Positions 9,878 to 19,215 are shown, counted from the stretch's first letter. The stretch is 64,000 bases of DNA from Carpediemonas membranifera (GCA_019828565.1 JAHDYR010000038.1:868001-932000), one strand, 5' to 3'. A program made the numbers and translations. The notes: generated by a model from the letters alone, not told the origin.

Positions 9878-11275
9878 TCACGCGTCACAAAGTACACTCA
9901 ACATATGTGTGAGCTTGGCGTCGTCACGCCTGCTCAGGGTCAGGGGGTCCTTGAAAAGGAGGATGGGGTTAATCTTGAAGTGGTCGCACTTAGCCAAGTG
10001 GGTCTGGTTCAGGACAACCCACGTCCTGGATCTCAGCACTGCTAAGGTCTTGGTAGGGGACGTCAGGATCTCAATCACAGCCGCGGCGATGGCCTCACCC
10101 TGACAGAGAGGACATGCCTCAAGAGCTGCGGCGGCTTCCGGTTCATCCTTCAGGTCCTGTAGGATTCCCCTGACCGGCTGCCACGCGTCAGGAAGAGCCC
10201 CTCTCGTTGGCATTGGTAGACACGATAGCCGTAGCATCGCGAGGCGCTTCGCTAGCCCAGCCGTTAGATGGTCGAGGTATGGCTGCCTGGCCGGGTAGTT
10301 AGAGCGGGTAAAAGGGCGGGTGAGTGCCGACTCCGTGACGTATCTCCTGACAGCCACTTTGTTACCACGGCAGATTATGTCGTGAGAGAGCTGGGCTGCT
10401 CGACAGGCTGCTAGGTCAAGGCTGTCGGAGTGGGACAGGCCAAGGCTGCCTTGTGCCTCAGCAATGCAGTCTGGGAGATCCTTGCCCGGATGGATTCTCG
10501 CCCATCTCACCCCTTGCTTGAATCTGTCCAGCAGGAGCATTGCCTCTGGATGCAGCCAGCCTAGCTCCAGGTACTTCGCCTCCGATGCAGTTGGGCTGAT
10601 CCTTAGGGCTGCCGATGCAAGCTTGCCTACCTGGGAGACAGCCTTATGATTAGCCCAGACGCTCCACCCGTACAGCAGCTTGGGGAGGGTGTAGACCTCT
10701 ACAATGCGAGGACAGAACTTGGAGTGCATCACGCCGCTAGCTCTCAGTAGTCGTAGCTCTCTGTCTATCCTTTCGCCCATAGTCCTATTCTGGGTGGAGA
10801 AGTCTCGGGACGTATCGAAGAGGACCCCTAGGAGCTTGACCGCGTCTCTCTTAATGACTGGATTGCCATGGATGGTGAGGGAGGGGGTGTCGTCCTCTGA
10901 GACATAGGTGGTCTTATCGTTGGGCTCCAAGGATAGCGCTAGCATGCATGTCCATGCCGCCGTAAGTGCTGCCTCCAACCACTTAAGGGAGGGAGCTACT
11001 ATTGTAATGTCATCAACGAACAGGACTGTGACAATCCAGGGAACGCACGGCCTTGCTGCCACTCGTCTCAGGGTCTCTATGTCGGGAGGAAGCTTCTCAA
11101 TTGCTTCCTTCCCTAGAGCGGTTAAGCTTGCAATGATGTGAGGGACTTCCGCAAGGTATCTTGTGAAGATGAAGGGAGCAGTGGTGCATCCTTGCCGTAC
11201 TCCTGTGTTGGTAGCGGCGCTAGTGCTGCTACCTCGCATAGAGATCCTTGTGTGCAAATGCATCTCCTTCAACAT
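9878..11275 (-). pseudogene. LINE ORF2, part 4: reverse transcriptase palm and C-terminus
   Basis: Carries the reverse transcriptase motifs GVRQGCTTAPFIF and LFVDDITIVAP (catalytic FVDD intact), then VKLLGVLFD, the thumb-like motif of LINE enzymes. The C-terminus has CPLCQGE and HLAKCDHFK, a zinc-finger-like C-x2-C...H...C...H typical of LINE ORF2 ends. The upstream part of the same enzyme lies in another frame; the break is at a G/C homopolymer near 11296. It ends about 370 nt from the LINE 3' end. Coding in this form is impossible without frameshift correction, hence pseudogene or sequence error. Confidence 0.85.
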
Positions 11276-11276
11276 C

Positions 11277-11480
11277 TCAATGGCCCTTCTGTTCCCCCCT
11301 CAACGAGTCCAATGCATCTCTCCTCGGGACACGGTCAAAGGCCTTAGCCACGTCCAGAGTCCCAATGTGGGTCGCTTTGAACCCACGTCTCGCGTGCTCA
11401 ATAGCCCATAGTGCATCAACCGATGAAACACCCGGCCTTGCACCGTATTGTTCAGGGGGGAAGAGGGTTGTCTCGGTCAA
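11277..11480 (-). pseudogene. LINE ORF2, part 3: reverse transcriptase fingers/palm fragment
   Basis: Contains FPPEQYGARPGVSSVDAL and IGTLDVAKAFDRVPR, the reverse transcriptase motif with the first catalytic aspartate (LDVAKAFD). It bridges the frame of the upstream fragment (11452-12060) and the FVDD-bearing fragment (9878-11275). Confidence 0.8.
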
Positions 11481-12060
11481 TCGTGCGGATCATCATTGTG
11501 CCGAGCACCTTGTGGGCTGTGGAAAGTAGGGAGATAGGTCTGAACGCCACAGGAGCATCGCTAGTAGAGCCGGGCTTTTTCAATGGAATTACCACGGCGG
11601 TATGCCACTCTGCTGGGGTCTTGAGTTGGTCAATGCACTTCTGTAGCAGAGTCTTGAGCGCCTCCTTGAGGACTGGGCAATATTTGAAAATTGCCGGGGT
11701 TAGTCCATCACTGCCTGGGGCTGATCTATTCTTGGCAGATTTGAGAGCCCCTTCCAGGAGAGTGTCCGTGATTTCGAGCTCTATATCGGGGCGAGAGATG
11801 GATGGTTCTACTGCTCCTGCCACATATGATACTGACGCATACCACTCCTCGAAGGCCTTGGCTACTTCTTCTCGGTTGGTGATCACTCTGCCTCCTACTG
11901 TGGTGGTAGCAGGAAGGCCGGGTCCTCTGAGTAAGCCTTCCAGGTCTCTGCGAAGACCAGACACTCTGGCCTGCCCCTTCAAAAAGCTTCCAATGGACGT
12001 ATCTAAAGAATTCAGGGGACATGACATCCATGCTCTCAGAGACTCGCTTGGCTCGGGCAT
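11452..12060 (-). pseudogene. LINE ORF2, part 2: reverse transcriptase N-terminal motifs
   Basis: Contains KNRSAPGSDGLTPAIFKYCP, then IPLKKPG and FRPISLLSTAHKVLGTMM, the first conserved blocks of LINE reverse transcriptases. The upstream linker (about 12060-12380) continues in the overlapping frame 11726-12382 (EDYDHWFVAGEQIGISPERL), joined by another frameshift. Confidence 0.82.
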
Positions 12061-12302
12061 GGTAGGCTTTGAGTGTTGAGTGGGCGTGGCTCTCCGAGGA
12101 TGCTAACGCTACTGATAGCATTGCTGATGATAGCTCAGAGCACACGAGAGCTTTGGGGCCTCTGCTCGTCCTCTCCTTGAGCTGATGTTGGTGGCGATGA
12201 TCCTCAATGATGAGCTCATAGAGCCGTTCAGGGGAAATACCGATCTGCTCTCCGGCGACAAACCAGTGGTCGTAGTCTTCTGCTCTCTCGACTTCTCTCA
12301 CT

Positions 12303-13967
12303 TCATGTGAGGCCGCAGTGTCCACCAACGCCCATCGGTTGATAGTCGACGTCAGGCTTTTGAAAGGCTTGGTCGACATCAAGGTGGCTGATGTTCCTCA
12401 GGAGAGTCCTCGCCTTTCGATGATCCTTGCTGCATTCAAGTACGTTAGCCACATGTCTTTCGTTGAGGACTGCTGTTGCCTTGCTCCTCGTGCGAAAGTA
12501 ACCCGTTATGCCTGATCTTGCTACAACCGCTCTGTGTCCTTTGGGTTCAAGGGATACTGTGAGCGGCTTCTTGATGAGATCAGCCAGCTTAGGTGTTGCT
12601 GCGATGCCATCAATTACTCTGTCCATGAAGGTCGGGCCGTCGGGCACTACCAGTCTCAAGCCACACTCCTTTAGGGTGGTAGCCCACAGCGTCGATGGAT
12701 CTAGTAGGTTCGTGTTGAAGTCTCCCATGACAAGAACTTGGAGCCCTTGCTCAATAGCTTTCTTCACCTCGGAGGACAGTAGAGTGTGGAACTCTTTCTT
12801 GGCTTGTGCTCCCGTGCATGGACTATAGATGGACATGACACGGACCTTCAGTTTGCCAGCTGTTACAAACACGCAGCCTAGGTCAGCTTGAATCAACCTT
12901 GGAGAGTGGGGTTGGTTCTCGACGTATGTGCAGAGCTCAGCTAATTCCTTCCTCAGCATGATGCCTACGCCTAGATGCTTTGTCTCGGACTCTGACTTGA
13001 TCACTCCGTGGTATAGCAGGACCTTGTCATTCGTTGTGGGCAGCTCCGGGGACTGGGCCCACCACCATAGCTCCTGAATGGCCATGATGTCCACGTCTTG
13101 TACTAGAGCAAGAGTCATCTTGGTGATGTTGAGTGATGTGCAATTCCACGAGTAGAGGTGACCATTTACTGGTCGTCTACCTGCTTGACTTCGCCCTCTC
13201 TGATTCCTGAAGGTCGCAGGCGAGACTCGCGTGGCTAAGCTTGGAGCTGGCGTGGAAGAAGCCGGTGGCTCAACCTTACTCCAGTTACCGTCGTGAGCTC
13301 GGGCACTCTGGAGAGCTTTGAACACCGGAGAAAGGTCCCACGCTTCGCTGACCCATGCTGTTTCTGCCTTCTGTATGAGGGCATCCATGTCTCCTCGAGT
13401 CATGGGCCCTCTCAGTCTGACTTTGCGGAGCCCTCGCACTGGCTTGTTGGGGATTCTCGGGACTAGAAACCAATGATCCGGCGCTCTGTAGGACCTCTTG
13501 ACTACTCCTTTGGAGTTGTCTGCCGAGGGAGGAACGTTGAGAGCCAGAAGCTCTGCAGCAGATTGCGGTAGGTCTCGGTGAGGAGGGCACTCCCAGTAAA
13601 CTTGCTGAGCCGTCAACTGATTGCTGAAGGAGCTGTCGTTATTCACCGTCGCTATCCTGATGAATGGCTGTTCTAGGCTGTTTGGAGGGACTATGCCTGC
13701 CGCATCCGCCACCGCTATCATCTTGGCAAGAGGATCAAACCATTCCCACCCTCGCCGAGCTGGGCTCCGCACTGCAATAAATTGACGGCACGTCATAGCC
13801 TGTCTGGCCCTATCACCTGTGGGGAAGGAGCAGCCACCCTTAGGTGCTATTACGTACTCCTTGAGGATGTGGTGCAGCTCCTCAAGCGTTGGCAGGTGGA
13901 GGTCTTGGAGTAGTAGCACGGCCAGGTCGGGCAGGAGAGAGGACCAGTTGCCGATGAGGACATCCAA
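12303..13967 (-). pseudogene. LINE ORF2, part 1: apurinic-type endonuclease
   Basis: The C-terminal half is an exonuclease-endonuclease-phosphatase fold: LYSWNCTSLN (N-terminal Asn), IMAIQELWWW (catalytic Glu), VRVMSIYSPC, VMGDFNTNLLDP (Asp/Asn pair) and GHRAVVA (His near the end). This enzyme nicks the target for target-primed reverse transcription. The N-terminal half (PTLEELHHILKEYV and on) has no match I recognise. The frame ends just downstream of the domain, where the linker to the reverse transcriptase is in another frame. Confidence 0.85.
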
Positions 13968-13983
13968 GTCTTTCCTCCATGCA

Positions 13984-14748
13984 TCAGTGATTTCCAGAGT
14001 ACGTGGATGTGATAGCTCCCCTAGATGTTCGGTCGAGACATGAGACTGTGTGCAGTACCGCCGCGAAAGCTACAGTGTCACTGAGAGCACAATGGTAGCC
14101 TGGATCTGTTCCAATGTGGTACGGGCAGGGGCACTTCACCATTGTGAGACATTGGGCTATCGACATCGCCTCAGAGAACTCGGGTGAACGGCAGTAGTCA
14201 TGGATATGCCCAAAGGATCTTTTGTCTATGGACTCTAGATCACTTATGTCATAGACCTTGTCAAGGAAGGGGGCATCGCTTTCCGAGACCCATGACTCTA
14301 GGACGGAGTTCTCAAGTCTCGGGTCTTTGGCGACCATGATGCAGTTCGGGAGGGAGCTCACTATGACCGTGAGGTGGTGAAGCCAGTCGGTCGGGCTGGG
14401 GAATGAGATCCCGGGGTGGTCGGGGTGTACTCTGAAGCTCATGGGAGGACACCCATGAACAACTGCCGCTTGGTATAAAGCTGTCTGCATTAACTGCGCT
14501 GGGATATCAACTTCTAAGCCGCCCCAGTGGACCCCTGCGACGTCCCACATCATTATCCCCGTTTCAGGATCCTTGACGCGGGCTAGGAGTGTGGCGCCGG
14601 CCTCTACGGGATATGAGACGCGACTCTGTTTGGTGGCTCTGCGGTCTACGGCAGTTCCTAGTCCTTCAAAGTCGACCACTAGGATATGAGAAACAGGACC
14701 CTCTCTCTTGCCAGACAAGCCTATGAGAGCGCCATGGACGCCATCACG
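13984..14748 (-). pseudogene. LINE uncharacterised segment between minisatellite and endonuclease
   Basis: An open frame (about 255 codons after the repeat array) ending at 13984, read as RDGVHGALIGLSGKREGPVS through RTSRGAITSTYSGNH. It contains a Cys/His cluster CPCPYHIGTDPGYHC that might bind zinc. I recognise no family. It probably belonged to ORF1 or to the N-terminal part of ORF2 before frameshifts. Confidence 0.5.
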
Positions 14749-15085
14749 GTTGTTGCGGGCCACACTAGAGGGGGGCGCTATCGAGGCCTTCAGCGGCGAT
14801 GTTGTTGCGGGCCACACTAGAGGGGGCGCTATCGAGGCCTTCAGCGGCGATGTTGTTGCGGGCCACACTAGAGGGGGCGCTATCGAGGCCTTCAGCGGCG
14901 ATGTTGTTGCGGGCCACACTAGAGGGGGGCGCTATCGAGGCCTCCAGCGGCGATGTTGTTGCGGGCCACACTAGAGGGGGCGCTATCGAGGCCTTCAGCG
15001 GCGATGTTGTTGCGGGCCACACTAGAGGGGGGCGCTATCGAGGCCTTCAGCGGCGATGTTGTTGCGAGCCACACTAGAGGGGGCT
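14749..15085. repeat. 51/52-bp minisatellite inside the LINE
   Basis: Seven tandem copies start at 14749, 14801, 14852, 14903, 14955, 15006 and 15058, each beginning gttgttgcgggccacactag. Spacings are 52, 51, 51, 52, 51 and 52; the one-base difference is a run of five or six G. On the LINE sense strand it encodes SSVARNNIAAEGLDSAP-like units, and each 52-bp unit changes the reading frame. Confidence 0.95.
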
Positions 15086-15283
15086 CTTCTTGGACGATAT
15101 TCAGCATATTGCAGGCGCCTTGCTTCTGCGCTCCTCACAGACGGAAAAAGAGGCGTGAAGTGCAGAGCACTCAGTCTAATGAGGATGTAATCGGTTTTGA
15201 GCATCGTTTTGAGCGCGTCAATATTGAGAGGAAGTGTAGAGAACTCGGATAATGCTGGGATGGTTACTGAGACTGTGTTGGCA

Positions 15284-16636
15284 TCATATCGATGAGCAAT
15301 AAGCACATTTTTTCCAAAAGAGCGATGCAATATTGCGGAGGTCTGTGGTGGATAGGAAGGCACTACCAATGTCGCTAGCGGTGGTGTGTGTGGTTAAAGT
15401 GCGCACCGTGGATCTCCACGAGGAGTTAAGATCCACTGTACCATTCTGGATGGCGGAGGCAAGTTTCGACACGGCTTCTCGTCTCGTCAGGCCCGTCATA
15501 CCCAGAGAGACAGCAAGTGAGTGAAGGCCACAGTTGCCGTCGGCGTGAACTGGGATGCTCATGAGAGGGCCCCAACGGGCGTTAGGCTCCTCAGCTACGA
15601 TCGGGGATGATGGATAAATGCTGTTCTCTTCGCAAGACGATATTTCTTTCCGAATCTGCCGCGCAACCTCTTCCACGCTAACAGGGATCGGGCTTGCGAG
15701 CTCAACATCAGAGTTTGAACAGGAACTTATGGATATAGTAGAGTCATCGACTGGATAGGCCTTCCGGCGAATGGGAGAGATAAGGCTGTCTGATAAGGTA
15801 TTCGATAAGGAAGACTGAAGGTCGGCCGCTGTGGCTCCACCCCATTCGGCATAAAGCTCAGTCATCGCATGTCCTCCCAACACGGGAGAGGCGCCATACA
15901 GTAAGTGGATTACCTCGAGGCCCATGAACGGCGTGAGGTTGAGACCATCCGGAGATACAATGGGGCCGGGCCGGCCGGAGTGAGCGATGCGGGGACCAAG
16001 AGGCTCTCTTTGACCGACTGCCTGCCATGTCAGGCTCGGAGAGTTCGGGACAGTGGATATGGTTGGAGGCCAAGGATCGTTCCGTTGGTCTAACACTGTA
16101 GGGCATCTGGCGGAGATGAAATCTGCGAACTTGCTCCAGTCCATGCTGCTAGCTGGGGGGAGTCCCGTGAACCTGCAGTGGATTAGGGCAGCCTTAAGCG
16201 TTCCAACCGTGTGGACAAGATCATAGGCAATGAGGGGAAAGAGTTTGAGGATACCTTCCCGGATGGAGAGCCCAAATGCAGCTGCAAGGTGCTCAGCATC
16301 TTGGAGTAGGTCATTACAGGCATCCTTAGCCCGCTTATAGCGGGCGTTGTCCCGTTTTAGGTTTGGGATTGCCACCGAGACGAAATTGCCCGTCGATGAG
16401 TGTGTTGCAAGCTCAGTTTTGAAGGGATGGATGATTACGGGGTCCCCAATAAAGGCAATGCCTGCTAGTAGTTGTCTTTTGAGGACAGGAGGGGCGGATG
16501 AAACATATTTGAGGTGCTTCCTCGTCAGGAAGCGTTGGTCGGCGATACTGCTTTGAGCAGCAGTGGTACTTTGTGGTTGCGGACCAGTGTCTTTCGCTAA
16601 GATTGGGCCTCTGTAGCCAGAACTACTTTTGCCCAT
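15284..16636 (-). CDS. LINE ORF1 with OTU-like cysteine protease region
   Basis: Starts at ATG 16636 (MGKSSSGYRGPILAKD), nine nt from the LINE 5' end; codons upstream belong to gypsy1. About 450 residues. The N-terminal two thirds (PPVLKRQLLAGIAFIG and on) are unrecognised. Near the C-terminus VHADGNCGLHSLAVSLG resembles the catalytic DGNC motif of OTU-type cysteine proteases. The expected continuation, with a candidate catalytic histidine in ILIRLSALHFTPLFP, lies in the next frame at 15022-15369, after a one-base shift at a short T run near 15315. The protease may process element or host proteins. The family call is by motif only. Confidence 0.6.
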   Translation of the reverse strand: MGKSSSGYRGPILAKDTGPQPQSTTAAQSSIADQRFLTRKHLKYVSSAPPVLKRQLLAGIAFIGDPVIIHPFKTELATHSSTGNFVSVAIPNLKRDNARYKRAKDACNDLLQDAEHLAAAFGLSIREGILKLFPLIAYDLVHTVGTLKAALIHCRFTGLPPASSMDWSKFADFISARCPTVLDQRNDPWPPTISTVPNSPSLTWQAVGQREPLGPRIAHSGRPGPIVSPDGLNLTPFMGLEVIHLLYGASPVLGGHAMTELYAEWGGATAADLQSSLSNTLSDSLISPIRRKAYPVDDSTISISSCSNSDVELASPIPVSVEEVARQIRKEISSCEENSIYPSSPIVAEEPNARWGPLMSIPVHADGNCGLHSLAVSLGMTGLTRREAVSKLASAIQNGTVDLNSSWRSTVRTLTTHTTASDIGSAFLSTTDLRNIASLFWKKCAYCSSI

Positions 16637-16645
16637 GGTGCGGAA

Positions 16646-16660
16646 AATGGCACTAGTGTC
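16646..16660. repeat. LINE target-site duplication, right copy
   Basis: aatggcactagtgtc, identical to 9489-9503. gypsy1 pol resumes in frame here (ALVS at both borders). Confidence 0.95.
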
Positions 16661-17012
16661 GGTGCACCAGGAGTACAACAAGGTTGTTGCCTATACTGTG
16701 CGTGACCTTGAATCTCTGAAGCAGTTCAGGGTCGACGCTTCCCGGGTCCTCCCGTTCGATCACGGCGACATGTCCGTGGAGCAAGTTACTCGCTTGGCTA
16801 ACACTGTTGCGGCCGAGTATATACCGAGCAAGATTGTGAAGTCCCGGCCCGACTCCGGTCCGGTCGAGAATCGCGAATACTTGGTTGAGTGGCTGGGCTA
16901 TGAGCCGGACGAAGCTTCGTGGGAGCCATTCGAGAATGTCGATGGCTGTGACAAGTTTGAGGACTTTCTTGAGCAGAGAGAACTACACCGTGCTGCGCAC
17001 TCCAGGCAGTAA
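16661..17012 (+). CDS. pol: gypsy1 Pol C-terminus with chromodomain (split from 9503 by the LINE)
   Basis: Continues the integrase C-terminal region (VHQEYNKVVAYTVRDLE) and ends with a chromodomain: EYLVEWLGYEPDEASWEPFE, then NVDGCDKFEDFLEQREL. Chromodomains at integrase ends direct insertion to modified chromatin in Ty3/gypsy chromoviruses. Excising the LINE and one target-site copy restores one continuous frame. The stop codon TAA is at 17010-17012, 19 nt from the stop of the convergent antisense gene. Confidence 0.9.
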
Positions 17013-17031
17013 ACGGATTCTCAATCAAGAT

Positions 17032-18203
17032 TTATTGGTAGTCGTCATCGGACTCGTCGTCAGGGCCCTTGATCCAGTCCTCGAGCTCAAAGTCGATCAG
17101 ATACTCGCGAGCCACGCTGACGGCAGCGAGGGTCTCGTCCAGACCAGTGCAGGTAGGGGCAGTGTAGCCCGCGTACTGAACGTGAAGAATGAGTCGGCGG
17201 TCGGATCCAGCCGTCAGGATCTCGTGACCCAGCACGTCAAGGACCTCGTACTCGCGCTCAGGGTCAGAGACCTGCATGGCCAGACCGAGCCGCTCCGGCA
17301 GGGACGGAAGCTCGTCCATGGCGCGGAGGTTAGCGACCAGGGCGGCCCAGTGAGTGGCGGTGACTGAGACGTTCTCGCTACGCTCCCCGTGGAGGAACAA
17401 GCGGTAGTAGTCTGGGGCGAGGGCCAAGACGGCGACCCGGTACAGGGTGCGGCGGGCCAGGCTCTGGCCGCAGCCGAGAGCGCGGGAGAGCGAGAACAGG
17501 GTCTCCGGGGTGACGTACCTGTTTGAGCCGTTGCCCTTGAGATCGAAAACGCCGGCGTCAACGGCGTCGCGGACTATGCCGGAGTCGGTTTCGGCACGGC
17601 TGCGAGACGCCTCCCGCAGGAAGCGGAGCGCACGATGCTCTCGCTGGAGCTGGACCAGCAGGCCGGCTGACAGATCGAGCAAGCCGCCTGCGTCCTTGCT
17701 CCACAGCGTGCCGGTGGAGAGGTGATCGAAGATCCCCTCGAGGGGCACCTCAACGAAGTTAACGTAGCCAGCCAAGCACCGTCGAACCACATCGGCGAGC
17801 TGGTCTGCCTGCTTCGTGAAGCACCCCTCCATCACACCCCCCACCGGCACACGGCAGAGCTCCCGAGCGGAAGTTGCCGGCACGGTGAAGATCCTAGGTA
17901 AGAAGAATAGAGGCGCACAAACCGCATCATGGGCATCTGGGAGGCATTCCCGCCGCTCTTGCGGATGGCCCTCTTCTGCAGGGCGCTCATCGTGCGGGCC
18001 TTATAGCGTTGCGTCCGAGCAATCGTCGCAAGGGCATTTTCGAGCACCTTGCGATAATCGTCATCAGTTAACTCCATCGAAAGCTCACGAATTTGGTCGA
18101 GCGCACGCGTATCCGCCATGTTTGGCCGCTTTTCCTCAGGAAAAAGCGACATATCCTGCACTTTTCCCAAATGACGAATGGAAGTGCCCATAGTGATCCC
18201 CAT
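17032..18203 (-). CDS. Antisense intron-containing gene carried inside gypsy1
   Basis: Two exons on the minus strand, 18203-17923 and 17893-17032, joined across a 29-nt intron, give a 380-residue protein. Start ATG 18203 (MGITMGTSIRHLGKV); MADTRALDQIRELS is an alternative start. The intron has the same signals as introns of host genes here. Exon 1 encodes a short helical region; exon 2 encodes an alpha-helical domain with LDLSAGLLVQLQREHRALRF and LFSLSRALGCGQSLARRTLY, then a mixed C-terminus ending acidic (DDESDDDYQ). I recognise no family. It lies tail-to-tail with pol, before the polypurine tract and 3' LTR, and the CAAG duplication outside the LTRs puts it within the element. It may be a captured host gene or an accessory gene. 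Function unknown. Confidence 0.7.
17894..17922 (-). other. 29-nt intron in the gypsy1 antisense gene
   Basis: Minus-strand GTTTGTGCG...CTTACCTAG. Removing it joins ATGATGCG to GATCTTCACC and restores one frame (PMMR-IFTVPATSARE). Boundaries match the other tiny introns in this window. Confidence 0.75.
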
Positions 18204-18822
18204 GACGGACTATTCACAATATTTATATCTCAAACACAGTCCACGAGACTTCTACCGTCCGTGGAGCAGTGCTTATGATGTTGGTTAACTTTCGGTACAG
18301 CGCAGAACAAAAAGAGTCAGAACTCGCCAACGAAGCCGAATTGGGGCTCGAAAACCCCTTTTTCGGGCACTGTGTAAGAATGGGGCGGATCAGCCCAACG
18401 TACCAGAACTTTCTGTATGAGCGATGGCGAAATGCCTAAAAATGCTCGGGGCCAGAATTCCCGAGTCGAGCGCGAGCCCCAGAGTGCCCGCGAGGGGGCG
18501 GGGCTGTGGTACGTCCTTTTTATACTTATACAGGAGCTCCTGAACCCATATCTTAATTAGCAGCGCTGCATAGATCTTTTCCGAATCTTTTTGATATCAT
18601 CCTCGAATCTTTCGGTCACACCTTACTACGCATAATACCTCACCTGGAGGTTGCAATAAGACGTAATCCCAGAAGTTGGTTGTCGTTATCCCGTCGATAA
18701 TTCCAATAGTGGTTCGGCATGAGCGAGCGTAATCCCAAGTTCGATTGGTGGCTCTAGCCCCACGTAATACCAGATGTTGGTTGTGGTGATGGCCGCGCGA
18801 CTGCTTGGCCATGGGGGGGAAG
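18204..18822. other. gypsy1 3' noncoding region with degenerate short repeats
   Basis: About 620 bp between the antisense gene and the 3' LTR. The A/T-rich stretch just right of 18203 (actattcacaatatttatat) is a plausible promoter for the antisense gene. Three imperfect repeats of the form cgtaatcccagaagttggtt begin near 18662, 18728 and 18772. The polypurine tract ggggggaag ends at 18822, next to the LTR. No other gene is visible. Confidence 0.5.
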
Positions 18823-18906
18823 TGTAGTCAGTATTAATATCTACCAATATCCCTGGGAGGGTCCAAACCTCTTTTTACTCGTAAACTCTTTCTCTTCCAA
18901 ACCACA
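18823..18906 (+). repeat. gypsy1 3' LTR
   Basis: 84 bp, identical to the 5' LTR at 5714-5797. Followed by CAAG (18907-18910), matching the base quartet before the 5' LTR. The quartet just left of this LTR (gaag) does not match, which argues against an independent solo LTR. Confidence 0.92.
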
Positions 18907-19158
18907 CAAGCACGCGCTGCAGCGCGCGTGATATGCAGCGCACGATTGATAGAGTATGATGAACCACACTGCGATCCTGATGCTGCTTGGATCACTGTGT
19001 GTTTTGGACTCAACAATTCTAATCCGCACCATCCACACCTACAACCACACCGCCCAACAGGACATCTCGTTCTGCCTGAGGCAAGGCTACTCGGCCGTTG
19101 ATTACTAAGCACCCCACCCGCGCCTTACCCTTTACGTGAGTTGGCTCATAAATGGATC
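18907..19158 (+). other. 3' remainder of the Fanzor1 unit
   Basis: Sequence displaced from the Fanzor1 3' end by gypsy1. It begins with a 14-bp palindrome (cgcgctgcagcgcg, 18913-18926) in a GC-rich hairpin-prone stretch and contains a partial copy of the dispersed repeat at 19007-19025. In TnpB/Fanzor systems the guide RNA scaffold is usually encoded at this end, so it is a candidate omega-RNA region. That is inference only. Confidence 0.35.
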
Positions 19159-19179
19159 ATTCTAATCCTGCGCAGCACA
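19159..19179 (+). repeat. Right direct repeat of the Fanzor1 unit
   Basis: Exact 21-bp copy of 3341-3361, 37 bp upstream of the peptidase T start codon. Confidence 0.7.
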
Positions 19180-19215
19180 TCGCACGCAAGACAACCACCG
19201 AGAACAACGTCAATA

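Larger units (their letters stand above)
9504..16645 (-). mobile_element. Non-LTR retrotransposon (APE-type LINE) nested in gypsy1 pol
   Basis: A 7,142-bp insertion on the minus strand with a perfect 15-bp target duplication (9489-9503, 16646-16660). Its 5' end is at 16645, with the ORF1 ATG only nine nt inside. Its 3' end carries a simple-repeat tail of CTCAAAAA units (plus strand tttgagtttttgag, 9504-9530) instead of poly(A). From 5' to 3' it encodes an ORF1 with an OTU-like cysteine protease region, a 51/52-bp minisatellite, an uncharacterised segment, an apurinic-type endonuclease, a reverse transcriptase and a C-terminal CCHC-like finger. Several frameshifts interrupt both coding regions. 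OTU proteases are known in some LINE clades (e.g. Dualen/RandI), but I cannot assign a clade. Confidence 0.92.
5714..18906 (+). mobile_element. Ty3/gypsy chromodomain retrotransposon (gypsy1), with nested LINE
   Basis: Bounded by identical 84-bp LTRs (5714-5797, 18823-18906) and a 4-bp target duplication CAAG (5710-5713, 18907-18910). A polypurine tract (ggggggaag) directly abuts the 3' LTR. Order: LTR, gag (ATG 16 nt after the LTR), protease, reverse transcriptase, RNase H, integrase, chromodomain, an antisense gene, polypurine tract, LTR. A LINE at 9504-16645 splits the integrase tail from the chromodomain; without it the element would be about 6 kb. No canonical tRNA-type primer site (TGG...) follows the 5' LTR. 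It sits in the 3' part of Fanzor1, 14 bp after the Fanzor stop codon. The identical LTRs suggest recent insertion. Confidence 0.93.
3341..19179 (+). mobile_element. Fanzor1 insertion unit, with nested retroelements
   Basis: The unit is bounded by a perfect 21-bp direct repeat (3341-3361 and 19159-19179, attctaatcctgcgcagcac plus a). Removing the later solo LTR (5204-5287) and gypsy element (5714-18906), each with its own 4-bp duplication, leaves an insert of about 2.5 kb. It contains the Fanzor1 reading frame plus about 340 bp of 5' and 270 bp of 3' noncoding sequence. The right copy of the repeat lies 37 bp upstream of the peptidase T start codon, so the unit entered that gene's 5' flank. 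I see no terminal inverted repeats or second transposase. That the repeats are a target duplication is an inference. Confidence 0.5.

Noticed and set aside
14749-15085. CRISPR array
   Set aside because: The repeats are contiguous 51/52-bp tandem units with no spacers, in a LINE coding region of a eukaryote.
18823-18906. Independent solo LTR, leaving the antisense gene as host DNA
   Set aside because: Its immediate flanks (gaag, caag) do not form a duplication, while CAAG matches the flank of the LTR at 5714, and a polypurine tract abuts it.
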